A stretch of 64,000 bases of DNA from Toxonevra muliebris (lineage: Eukaryota > Arthropoda > Insecta > Diptera > Pallopteridae), in assembly GCA_963691655.1 (NCBI GenBank), contig OY829326.1, positions 149,624,998 to 149,688,997 on the forward strand, given 5' to 3'. Positions 45,790-55,309 of this stretch are shown in pieces (position 1 is the first letter of the stretch; each line of letters opens with the position of its first letter). The position numbers were made by a program, and so were the translations under genes. The notes under the pieces are model-generated. The model was not told the DNA's origin. It ran no database searches and saw only the letters and a list, made by a program, of their open reading frames with translations.

Positions 45790-46885
45790 AGAACCAGAAC
45801 CTGGTGTTAAAAAGCTCAAGTGTTCGTCTCTCAACACTCCAGTGCCAAATATGCTAAATATGATCTGACAGAAAGCGGGACAGACAATGAGAAAGTGGTC
45901 AGCCCTCTATTCACATTCTTCTTCCCAATCACAGGCAGCTCAGAAGGCTCCCAGTCTAATCATATTTAAATGTTTAGCCCAATAGAAGTGACCTGTGTAT
46001 AACCCCATCAGCTGTCTACAGCTCTTTCTGTTAAGTGAAAACTAAAAGTCTGCCAGAAGCTTCAAGATGACTGGTAACATAATCTTTGTCTGTTTACAGC
46101 TCCTCAGCTCCTTCCATTTACGATTGTGGGTAAAATCGATCTACTCATTAATGCTGGTCTTGATGACTGTAGACGACAAAAGGAGTGTGGATTCCGGGCC
46201 CAAGAAATCAGTATCGGAACCCTTTCTGGCCAGGAGATCAGTGGATTCACTTACTGAGATTCGTGAATATCCAGCAACTCATATTAACGAGCCAAAATTT
46301 ACAATGCAGAATCAGTTTAGACGTAGTTAGAGGATTAAGCAGGGATTTAAGCATAGCCTGACTACTGCCATTAAGTATACAAATTTTTCTTTCTCTCCAA
46401 TCGCCATCAAAAACATTGTTCACTGTCTTAATGATTGTACGAAATTCTGCTTCAAAACCAGAAGTATGCATTCCCAGAGAGATATGAAAATTTTTAATGA
46501 AGACCCCAGAACTCGAAGCGTTTTCTATTTTGGAGCCGTCAGTGGAAATACCCTTACAATTGATTTCAGTCCAAGACCCTGGCAAAAACCGGGCTTGTGC
46601 TTTTGGAATTTATATTATTCAGCACTGTTTTAAAATTGGAATCGTTGGATATGCATCATATGGCACAGATGGAACTGTTGGGTCAAAAGCAGTTCAACAA
46701 GGTCTTTAATATCACACCAAGTGCCATACCAATGCCCATTGCGTTTAGGTCTATAGATGGTCCTTTCAAGTTTGGTTAGAGTAATCCTAAAGCTGTCACC
46801 ATTAAGTCTGCTCTACCAGACTATGGATGCATAGGTGATGTTGGGTCTAATCAAAGCCTTATAGAGCTAAAAGATATATATATAA
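45790..46885 (-). mobile_element. Non-LTR retrotransposon relic: RT end, RNase H, C-terminal domain
   Basis: Read on the minus strand from 46885: the RT end (RPNITYASIVW, RITLTKLERTI), then RNase H (STDGSKIENASSSGVFI with the first Asp, GFEAEFRTI with the Glu, ILNGSSQAMLKSL where Asn replaces the usual second Asp). The C-terminal part has MGLYTGHFYWAKHLNMIRLG and CDWEEECE..ADHFLIVCPAF. Stops and frameshifts are scattered. The domain order matches the copies at 35.3 and 55.3 kb. Confidence 0.85.
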
Positions 46886-47039
46886 GGTGATGGGCCTCAT
46901 GTTTTCCCAAAAAAAACTTACATTGGCGAAAAGCTACCAGTGCCAGCTGCCAACATGAGAATACTGATCCTTAACAGAATTGAATTTTAATATTATTTGA
47001 TAAAAGTGAACGAAATCAGCAACATACAAAGTAATATGT

Positions 47040-47345
47040 ATTAGTAGACCCTGTCTTTATTAGCTTAGGTGGAATGACTTTTTATGATTCGACTAGACGG
47101 AAGGAGAATTGCCTAATATTATTAAATAGAATATAGAAATATCTTGTTGAGGCTCAGATGATATGAGTCTGTTCCACGGTCCATTTTGCCGGAAAGAAAA
47201 TTGCCTAAAAGTAAGTACAAACATAAAACATACTTATAGTTTATATTGACTATAATCAGGCCCTGTTCCAATGAGGCCAAGACGGTAGGGATCTGTTCCA
47301 TGATTCGACGAATAATTGCCTTATATGACTTACAACAAGTGAACA
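47040..47345. repeat. Three imperfect tandem units of about 100 bp
   Basis: Each unit has a (C/T)CTGTTCC.ATGA/GATTCGAC-like core and ends in AATTGCCTAA/TTATAT. A further related unit stands at 44880-45000, just left of the TIR element. Confidence 0.55.
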
Positions 47346-49632
47346 TAAACTAATAAAGGTAAAATATCTAATAAATGAATACCCAATTCATTATTTTTCT
47401 CCATTTACTTTTCTCTGATGAAGATTTTGGTCTCACAACAAAAATTTTCGCTAGTTCTTTTGTATAGCGCGCCTAAACTAGAAGGAAATAAATTATCAAG
47501 GAATTACAAGGTATAAGGAAAAGTCTGTCGATAAAAAACTACTTACACTCAATCCGGTTCTTCTTAAAATTCGTTGAAAAATTACATACATTACATTCAG
47601 AGTATAATATATTAACGCCTTGATTTCACCAACTTTAAGTTTTATTTACTCCATCTTTTTTCAGTTAGTGTAAAAGCATCGGCGCATGCGCTTTATGCTT
47701 TCGCTTTCTGAAAATCATACAATCAGCCAAACTTATGCTGTGTGGCAAATAAAGAAACTACTTCCACAAAAAAAAAAAAAACATAAGAACTTTTGATCTT
47801 GTTGATTGTTTAATTAGAAAAATAAGTGAAATTGTTTGAACACCTAACTGTGTGAATGGTGTTGCATATTTAAACAGGTAGGCAGGCAGTTAAGCAGTCA
47901 GGCAGACTTTCAAGCACCCACCAGTAACCAGCAATCGAACGCTATACATATAGTAAGACTGATGAGCGCATGCCAAAGTGTATACGATCAACTTGATTGT
48001 CAATATAAATTGACATTTGTGATTACTACTTCTGCTATTGCCGTTGATGATGCAGTTGAATTGACATGGAATTTTTATATTAAAATGTTGCATGCTACTG
48101 GTTCCTACTGCAAAAAGAAGAGCGCGGTGCTAATGAATAGGGGCGATCGTGAGTAGAATTTTCACACAAAACAAAAAAAAAAAACAGACAAAACTTTAAA
48201 TTTAATTAACACAAAGTGGCATATTCTGCTTTCAAATACTATAAGAGATCGCCTAAAAATGTGAGATATTTTAATGAAATTATAAATGTCATAATGTATA
48301 GAATCTACAAAAGTAAAAGAAGAAGTAGTAGCAACTAAAAGTTTTATATTAAATGTTGCTTTTTTGCTGCTGTTGTTCGGTTCGTTTCATTTTTATGGCA
48401 TATGTTTTAATTAAAAAGTAATTAACTGTTGATAAGCTGTTAAATATTTTTTTTTCTTCTTTTTTTTTCTGACATACAAACCGCACTTCAGACATTGTTG
48501 CGATTTTTATTATTCAAATTTAAAAAGCATAAAATTTTGTTATCTTAAGAGGTATACAAATTTATTAACTCCCACTGTGCTTGCAAATGTTGCAAACATA
48601 AAGACACCACCTAGGTGGCAGCTCTTTAATAAAATAGCACTTGATGATCTCATTTTTTTTTTTCTTTAATTTTTTTTTTTTTCAATTTGTAGCAATTTTA
48701 TTTCTGTTCAATTTGTGTTTTTTTTTCGCATTCTGTTGATTTTATTTATCAAAATTGTATACATATTTTGCACTACTTTGTTGATGAAAATTTTCATTTT
48801 TGCATTTAAAATTAAAATACAATTTTAAGCTCGTAAAAAGATCATTTATACTTAAGGTAGCCGCCAGGCTATGACGCTATGTTATGGTGTCTTGGTGTCT
48901 TGGTTTGCTTATCCTTCTCCAAGCCTGAACTCATATAGCATGTGATCGGAGTTTAAAAAACTTCTTGTTATCATTTCGATTTGCGTCGTAGTTTTTTAAG
49001 TGCAAACAGAAATGGATAAAGTCATAAAATGAGAGCGTGATCAGTGACGTATCGCAAGGAATTGAGGGTTTTATCCGATGCTACTTTACTGAGTGACTTT
49101 GTGGAATGAATATAAATATCATTGACTTCGTTTTAGGTTTTCAAATATCCCATTTGTTTTAAAGAGTTACTTTTTTTTATCAAGATAGAAAGAAGAACAA
49201 CAATAAATACGTTGATGTGAAAAGGTGCCGGGGAATCGAAAATTGTACTGCAATGAATAGATTGGCTTGAGACCCAAAGATCTTCTATAACACTCAGAAA
49301 ATTAGACCATTTTACTTTGGTCAGATAGTTAAGAAAAGAATATTTTATAGATAAAAGCGTATGCGGAAGGCAAAATATTTGGCAAAGCAAAAAGCAAGCG
49401 AGCTTTTTACGAAATATTTTTAAGGAACATCAGATATTCAATTAGAGGGAAAAAATCAGCGGAACTTATTCTTCCTACCTAGCAGGCGTCTCTCAAATGT
49501 TCCCAGATAATGTTCTGTAATGGCACTCTAATGTGGCCAAATCTACTAGAATGTGAAGATTACTTTTCTCTAGATGGAGATAAAATTTGCAACATTCCAC
49601 TGACTCAGGACTATTTTTCTCTGAGAACATAA
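47346..49632. other. Intergenic stretch, no gene seen
   Basis: AT-rich, with T-runs at 48450-48475 and 48650-48690. No gene, TIR pair or RNA gene recognised. Confidence 0.5.
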
Positions 49633-50054
49633 CACAGGCCGACAAAATTTGTACTCATAAACCAGACTATACTTATTCAAAGAATTTTGGCGTGCTGAAT
49701 TCGAATCTGGCCTCAAAATTGCTCTTTCACGTCAGGATTTTGACATATCCTAACCTAGAAGTGCAAAAATACCATTTTTGCACATTTTTAAGGTTATGTA
49801 GCTATTTCCTCTTCAAAATAATGTTGAGTTTGCTCAAATATCTTCTTTTTTTTCGCTGAGATATCGCATTTTGAAATTTTTATGTACGTGGATTTTTCTA
49901 CGTTTGAGAATTCATACACATTATACAGTCTATTGATCTCGTTGCAAGTAAATACAATTTTGATTCGAGATTCGAGTTCAGTGCGTCAAAATCATTCGGA
50001 AAAGTATAGTCTGGTTTCTGGGTAAGAGCGTTCGTCAAATTTTGCCGGCCTGTG
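49633..50054. mobile_element. MITE with CACAGGCCGRCAAAATTTG ends
   Basis: The left end CACAGGCCGACAAAATTTG and the right end, read inward, CACAGGCCGGCAAAATTTG match at 18 of 19 positions. It is 422 bp with no coding sequence. No clear target duplication could be made out, so the superfamily is left open. Confidence 0.7.
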
Positions 50055-50799
50055 TAATTAATAAACTCATCAATCTACTGCATAGTTCCTGCCAAACTGA
50101 TGCCGATGATTGGTTCCGGGGTCAATGGTCTTATTGATCTGATATCTTAAATGAATGATAAATTTTGATCTCAATGGATACAGTATTACCACATTCTCAA
50201 AAAAACCATCCTTTTGTTGTAGCAGTTAAATTAAAATTTTGCTTAGAATATGCTTATATTGTTGATGTTTCTCTTCTTTTTTCTTAGATTGCGATTTCCA
50301 GGCCCTACGCTCATCATTTTCTTAGTCATACCAAAAACTACTTTAGTGACTACTGATGGATGTTTATTGTGATCTTACCACCCATTTAAGAGACGTGAAT
50401 TGACTGAAAATGTAGAAGTATTTGTAAGCACCTACCAAATCCAGGTCTCCTTATAGAATCGGTCCGATTCATTTCCAGGCTCATCGTTTGAAGTAAACCC
50501 AATTTACACTGCGTACCTATGAAATTTGTCTCCCCATTTGTAGGCAACTAAAATACCAAAAGTGAATATGAGAAAACTGTGCTTGGTCTAACTGTTACAG
50601 GTCGATTAAAACCTAAAAGAGTTAATATTACTTTACGTCTTTGATTAGTGATATCTTTGTTGGAAATAATTGGCTTTAAGTAAACTAAAATTTGGCGAGA
50701 TGAATATATCTTATTCCAAAAATATGAGCACACATAAAGTATACAGTATAACTGTAGATCATATACACTACGTATATCATATTTATTTATTTTTCTCAT
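50055..50799. other. Intergenic stretch, no gene seen
   Basis: No feature noted between the MITE and the tandem-repeat block. Confidence 0.45.
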
Positions 50800-51560
50800 T
50801 TAAGGCCTAGTCTTTGGTTTGAATTTTTGTCTGAATTTAGTCTGAACTACTTATTGAATTTTGGTTAGCGTTTGGTTCTCATTTTAGTTTGGTTATTGAA
50901 CTAAGCTTTGACTGGCTTATTATCTGTTGAATTTCGGTTTGATTTTGGTACTGGTTTTGGTTTGAATTATTTGAGTTTTGGTCTGGCTATCGGACTAAGT
51001 TTTCCTCTCAATTTTAGTATGAATTTTGGTTTGCGTTTGGTCAGAGTTTTGGCTTATGTTTTTGTGAGAGTTTTGATCACAATATATTCTGAACTGTTGT
51101 CTGAATTTTGATCTGCGTTATATCCATATTTCAGCCTACTTACTGATATAAACTTTACCTGGTTTACTATCTAGTTCCCAGGTCTGAATTTTGTTTCGAA
51201 TTTCAATCTGATTTTCGGGCTGCTCCTGTGGGGTTACTCTGTAGTTCGATTCGAAAGAAAATTTACTCGAATTCGAACGATTGGTACTCTAGAAAACATT
51301 TTCGAATAATATTTGTTCGTTGTTCAGACTTAATTTTGTGCTTTTTCGGATCAAATTTGGCATTCGAAAAGAACTGCCTTTCGAATCGAACTACAGAGTA
51401 ACCCCCCTGGTTTGAATTGTGATTTCAATTGGCCGAGTCTCGGTCTGGCTTTCGGTCCAAGTTTTAGTCATAAGTTAATCCAAATTATAGTCTGCACTTT
51501 TTTTTTTCAATTTTAGTCTGATTATCGGTTTAACTTTTACTTGATTTATTATCTGATTTC
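50800..51560 (+). repeat. Degenerate tandem repeat, TTTTGGTCTGAATT type, interrupted by a MITE
   Basis: Plus-orientation units on both sides of 51230-51405. The frame at 50908-51111 is a translation of the repeat. Confidence 0.7.
51230..51405. mobile_element. Palindromic MITE with near-perfect 28-bp TIRs
   Basis: Begins GGGGTTACTCTGTAGTTCGA and continues TTCGAAAG; the right end is the exact complement over 28 bases. CCTG flanks each side and may be part of the target duplication. It is inserted in tandem repeat. The perfect ends suggest it is among the youngest insertions in the window. Confidence 0.8.
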
Positions 51561-52700
51561 ATATTCAGTTTTTAGGAGCATTTTATTTATTCTATACGTT
51601 TCCTGTTCCTTTCCTAACTTTGTATTTCAGAAAATAATTCCGAATTTTCATTTTTGTTGGAATTGTTTTAGAAAATTTATATTGTTTCGGATATCTGCTA
51701 TTATATCTGATATCTGCAGAATGACGCTTCAGTTCGAAAACGATTGAAGTCATGTTTGAGATCCACCATGTAAGAAATAGACCCAATTCGCCTGCGTTTT
51801 TATTATTTTTTTGATACAACGTATTGGAAAAGTCTGCCCTTCAATCCCAAACTCTAGGTTCAGCACTGGTCCCGTCCATTGTCAACTAGTTTTTTAATTT
51901 TAAAATCAATAATTATGTGAAACAGAGTCTGTTCTATATCTAACGTTATAATCTAGACTTGATAGCCATTTAAGCTGAAATCATCGATCCTTTACTGCTC
52001 GGTCACCAATAAAACATGTTACAAATTTTTATAAATTTTGGTTACGTCTATAAAAAAAATAGTTGTTTGCAGCGAAAGTTTCAAAATTTGATTTGAACTA
52101 GGAAACAGAAGAGTTGGTTGTGATTAAATAATGCAATTATTAAAGTGTTTGTAAGTCGTAAGTTCCAGGCTGACAATGATCTAATTAAATTCTCTAATCA
52201 AACCTCTTCATCAATCCTGATCTTCATGACCAAATAAAAATATAGCCAGCAATGTAGTGTAGCAAATTCAACGACAAAATAACCTTATTTAAATTTCAGT
52301 CTGAGTTAACCGATTTTTTTTAGCGCAACTAGGGCAATGCTATAACTGTGTACGCAAGTCTCCTACATGATGACGTAAAATTGCATTCATCTGAGCTCAA
52401 AGAAAAAAGAAGAAAAATAGCTTTTTATAAAACAACCACATGCTCAGTCACAAAGAGCCAAATGCAAACTGAATCCAGAGAATTGTTAAAATCAAAACAA
52501 TACCCTCAAAAAATTAAAAAGCAAAGACGACGATCGATAAGAAGAGTAAGCGTCTTTGCAGAAATATTGAAGGAGAAATACAGAAACCAAAGAACTGGGA
52601 ACAGTTCTGCTTTTGAAGCTACAATACTAAAATGCAAAAGGATTTTATAGTTACCTGTTTAAAATCATAACTGATAAGCATAATTTATGAGAGCAGCACA
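51561..52700. other. Upstream non-coding DNA of scute
   Basis: An open frame at 52348-52650 is lysine/arginine-rich, has no ATG at its beginning and no recognised domain. I do not annotate it as a gene. Confidence 0.5.
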
Positions 52701-53110
52701 ATCAACTTAGGAAATGAGAGACTGAGAGATCGAGAGATTGAAAAGCTGAGAGTCAAAGTGAGCGCGATCAGTTGCATTAATATTTTCTGTATTTTACAGT
52801 AAGTACAGTGCGCTCACGCATTTTTCATAACTCGCAATGTTACACTCTCATACGCTCTCCAAATAATTTTCTCTATTTACTTTTCATTGAATTTAAGTTA
52901 TAATTTAATGAAGAGCCATACCTGTTCTTTAAAGTGAGTGAGAAAAAGAGCGTATGTTGAACACAGGTAAATGTTTGTGTGTTTATACCAGTTGCTCTCT
53001 CACTCTCGCTCTCTCTGTTTCTCAGTTATATACGAAAACGTGAGCAGGAAACCTTAGCAACCAACCACATACGCATTCTAAGGTACAAAATGCAAAGGTT
53101 TAGGACGAAG
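52701..53110 (+). promoter_or_regulatory. GAGA-rich proximal upstream region of scute
   Basis: Runs of GAGA/CTCTC at 52715-52750, 52931-52950 and 52994-53022 are the sort bound by GAGA factor at fly developmental promoters. A TATATAC word lies at 53027-53033. The exact control sites cannot be assigned from sequence alone. Confidence 0.45.
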
Positions 53111-53114
53111 GGAC

Positions 53115-53149
53115 TCATTCCTGTGTAAAGTGTCGTAGGATCAAGTTCG
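53115..53149 (+). promoter_or_regulatory. Inr plus DPE core promoter candidate of scute
   Basis: TCATTC at 53115-53120 fits the fly initiator TCAKTY, with A53117 as +1. AGTTCG at 53144-53149 fits the downstream promoter element RGWYV exactly at +28 to +33. The predicted 5' UTR is about 208 bases. Confidence 0.45.
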
Positions 53150-53324
53150 AAATTGAAGATAATGAAAAATAACAAAGACATGTGTAAATTTTCGAACTAA
53201 AAAAAAAAATACAAATACGAAAATTAGAAACATAGAGAAATTGTGTGTGAAAAATTTAAGAATAAAAAAAAAAAAACAAACATTTAAACTATATAAGCCA
53301 AGTATAAAAAAATCAACCACTACA

Positions 53325-54434
53325 ATGCAGAAATATCAAAATATCGCTCCCGCACCAGCAGAATCACCAGCGCCACCGCAGGCACCCTCAACATTTGACA
53401 GTCAAAGTCAGAAATTGGCATATGAAAGTAAAATGCGTAAATATTTAGCATCACGTGGTGGTGCTCCATTCAGTGTCGATCAAACCCAGTCAGTGCAGCG
53501 ACGCAATGCGCGCGAACGCAACCGCGTCAAAGAGGTGAATAATAGTTTTGCTCGCCTACGCCAACGTATACCGCAAACGATTATTGCAGATTTAACAAAA
53601 GGTGGTGGACGTGGCCCTCACAAGAAAATAAGTAAAGTTGATACGTTACGTATAGCTGTCGAGTACATACGCCGCTTACACGATTTGCTTTCCGATTGCA
53701 AGCGTGATTCGAACGGTAGCAGTAGTAATTACATTAGCATAGATTATAAAAATATTGATACCGCAAGTAATAGTTCATTTGGAAGTTTCTTGAATTCGGG
53801 GAGCTCATTATCGGGAACGCCATCACCATCACCCGCACCAACAACACCGTCACCTGCCTCCACAGCAATAGCGTCGGCAGTGGTATCACAAACTTCATCA
53901 GCCACAACAGCATCAGCTTTATACTACAGTAGTATTCCTTTGAATGCTTTACCTTCATTTCAACAAACGCTGCACAAACATCAAACACAGCAACAACAAC
54001 AGCAACCACCAGAATTTGTGCCAATCACAGCATTGCTTACACCTGTTTCCCTGCATTCATATTCTCCGCCACAAACTCAATTATATTCTACTTCAACTAC
54101 TACTGGTAACGGTTGTGGAGACAGTCGCATTGGCGCTGGTGTTGCTAGTGGTTGCCCTATCTCACCAACCTCATCATTCAACTCCAGCATGTCCTTTGAT
54201 TCGGGTACTTTTGAAGCTACCCCAGCTGAACAGCAACAACTTCAGCGCCAGCAACGTTTATCGCCCACACACAACACCCCTACAGCCCGCAGTGTTGCCG
54301 ATACACCACATCACGTTAACGCTCATTTACAATTGAAATACGAACCTTATGATACTTTCAATTTGCAAGAGGAAGATTGTGCTCCCGATGATGAAGAAAT
54401 ACTCGATTACATTTCAATGTGGCAAGAGCAATAA
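53325..54434 (+). CDS. sc: Scute, proneural bHLH transcription factor
   Basis: Single-exon gene of 369 codons. The first in-frame ATG (53325, context ACAATG) is chosen; the frame is open further upstream but has no earlier ATG. An N-terminal MQKYQNIAPAP resembles the YQHIMPAP of Drosophila Sc. The bHLH spans residues about 57-122: basic region RRNARERNRVK, helix 1 ending in RQRIPQ, loop with GGGRGPHKK, helix 2 KISKVDTLRIAVEYI. Then come Ser/Thr/Pro/Gln-rich stretches, SPTSSFNSSMSFDSGTF near 279-296, and the C-terminal DDEEILDYISMWQEQ. The last two motifs identify Sc rather than Ac, L'sc or Ase. Sc pairs with Daughterless on E-boxes in the nucleus and commits ectoderm cells to sense-organ precursors; its acidic C-terminus is the activation domain. 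Drosophila Sc is about 345 residues, so this one is slightly longer. No intron, as usual for the complex. Confidence 0.96.
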   Translation: MQKYQNIAPAPAESPAPPQAPSTFDSQSQKLAYESKMRKYLASRGGAPFSVDQTQSVQRRNARERNRVKEVNNSFARLRQRIPQTIIADLTKGGGRGPHKKISKVDTLRIAVEYIRRLHDLLSDCKRDSNGSSSNYISIDYKNIDTASNSSFGSFLNSGSSLSGTPSPSPAPTTPSPASTAIASAVVSQTSSATTASALYYSSIPLNALPSFQQTLHKHQTQQQQQQPPEFVPITALLTPVSLHSYSPPQTQLYSTSTTTGNGCGDSRIGAGVASGCPISPTSSFNSSMSFDSGTFEATPAEQQQLQRQQRLSPTHNTPTARSVADTPHHVNAHLQLKYEPYDTFNLQEEDCAPDDEEILDYISMWQEQ

Positions 54435-55125
54435 CAGCACGATTAGCAGAGAGAGAGTGGCGGACTTGTCGCAGACTTTCAGGGATTTTAGGCCAACTGA
54501 TTTTTAAATAGGCAACTGTGTTGTGTTTAGTTTCGGAGAGGTGCAACTGAAAATTCCATTTTATTTGGGAAATATGTTTAAAAAAAATTTAAAACTTAAT
54601 TTCATTAGTTTTTGTAGTTGTTCTACTTTAAAAGCTAAACGGCTCATTTAAATACTTATTTGTAAATATTTATTTTAGTTTTTTTTTTTTTTAATTTTTG
54701 TACTCTAGTCCAAATATTATAGTTAATTTGTTTTCATTGCAAGCAGAAAAAAAGAAGGAAAATAAATAATTGTGCCTTTAACTAAAAAATAGTTTTAATA
54801 TTTAAAAGAAATTAGTATTTCTGTTTTAGATGCTTGGCTAAGTTTAATTTTAAACTGTTTAAGGAAGACAATGATTAAATTTATCATACCACTACTGTAA
54901 GATATAAAATTTAACATAATATTCTTTAAGTGTCTTGTTTGAGTAAAATATATGAGTATTTTATAAGTAAGTGAAACGAAATGTTAATTAATGTTTAAGA
55001 TTTATTTTATATCTCTAAAATATATTAAAAAAAAAAAACAAACTACTTAAAACTGAATATCGCATGGTTTATTTCTTTTATCAAAGATTTATAAAAAAAT
55101 AAATAAAAGTTTATAGAAATATGTC
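54435..55125 (+). other. sc: 3' UTR of scute (two possible ends)
   Basis: AATAAA occurs at 54761-54766 and again at 55098-55107. Only the longer transcript would include the proneural box at 54861-54872. The sequence is A/T-rich without coding potential. Confidence 0.6.
54861..54872 (+). promoter_or_regulatory. Proneural box in scute 3' UTR
   Basis: AAGGAAGACAAT matches the proneural-box core GGAAGACAAT known from 3' UTRs of Drosophila proneural genes. There it is complementary to the GY box (GTCTTCC) in Bearded and E(spl) family transcripts. One base before the core differs from the Drosophila AATGGAAGACAAT form. Confidence 0.6.
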
Positions 55126-55309
55126 TAGGAGTTAGAAAATGAATTAACCAGAATAAAAATCTGAGTGTCTAATTAATATTGGCGGTGAAGTTCTTTCAAA
55201 ACTATTTTGTTTAAGTGGAAGTAAAAGCAGCAATGCAATGGAGTACGTTAAGAGCGATGAAAAACACTCTAATTCTGAGAGAAATGTATTTAAGAAGTTT
55301 GTTTGTTTG

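Noticed and set aside
46067..46779. Plus-strand frames of 60-87 codons
   Set aside because: They are antisense to a clear minus-strand RT/RNase H relic.
52348..52650. 100-codon lysine-rich open frame 0.7 kb upstream of scute
   Set aside because: It begins with GTG, not ATG, and has no recognised domain; the composition follows the A-rich DNA.
53241..53324. N-terminal extension of scute by 28 codons
   Set aside because: The extension would start at TTG. The first ATG at 53325 has a good context and aligns with the conserved start region of Sc.
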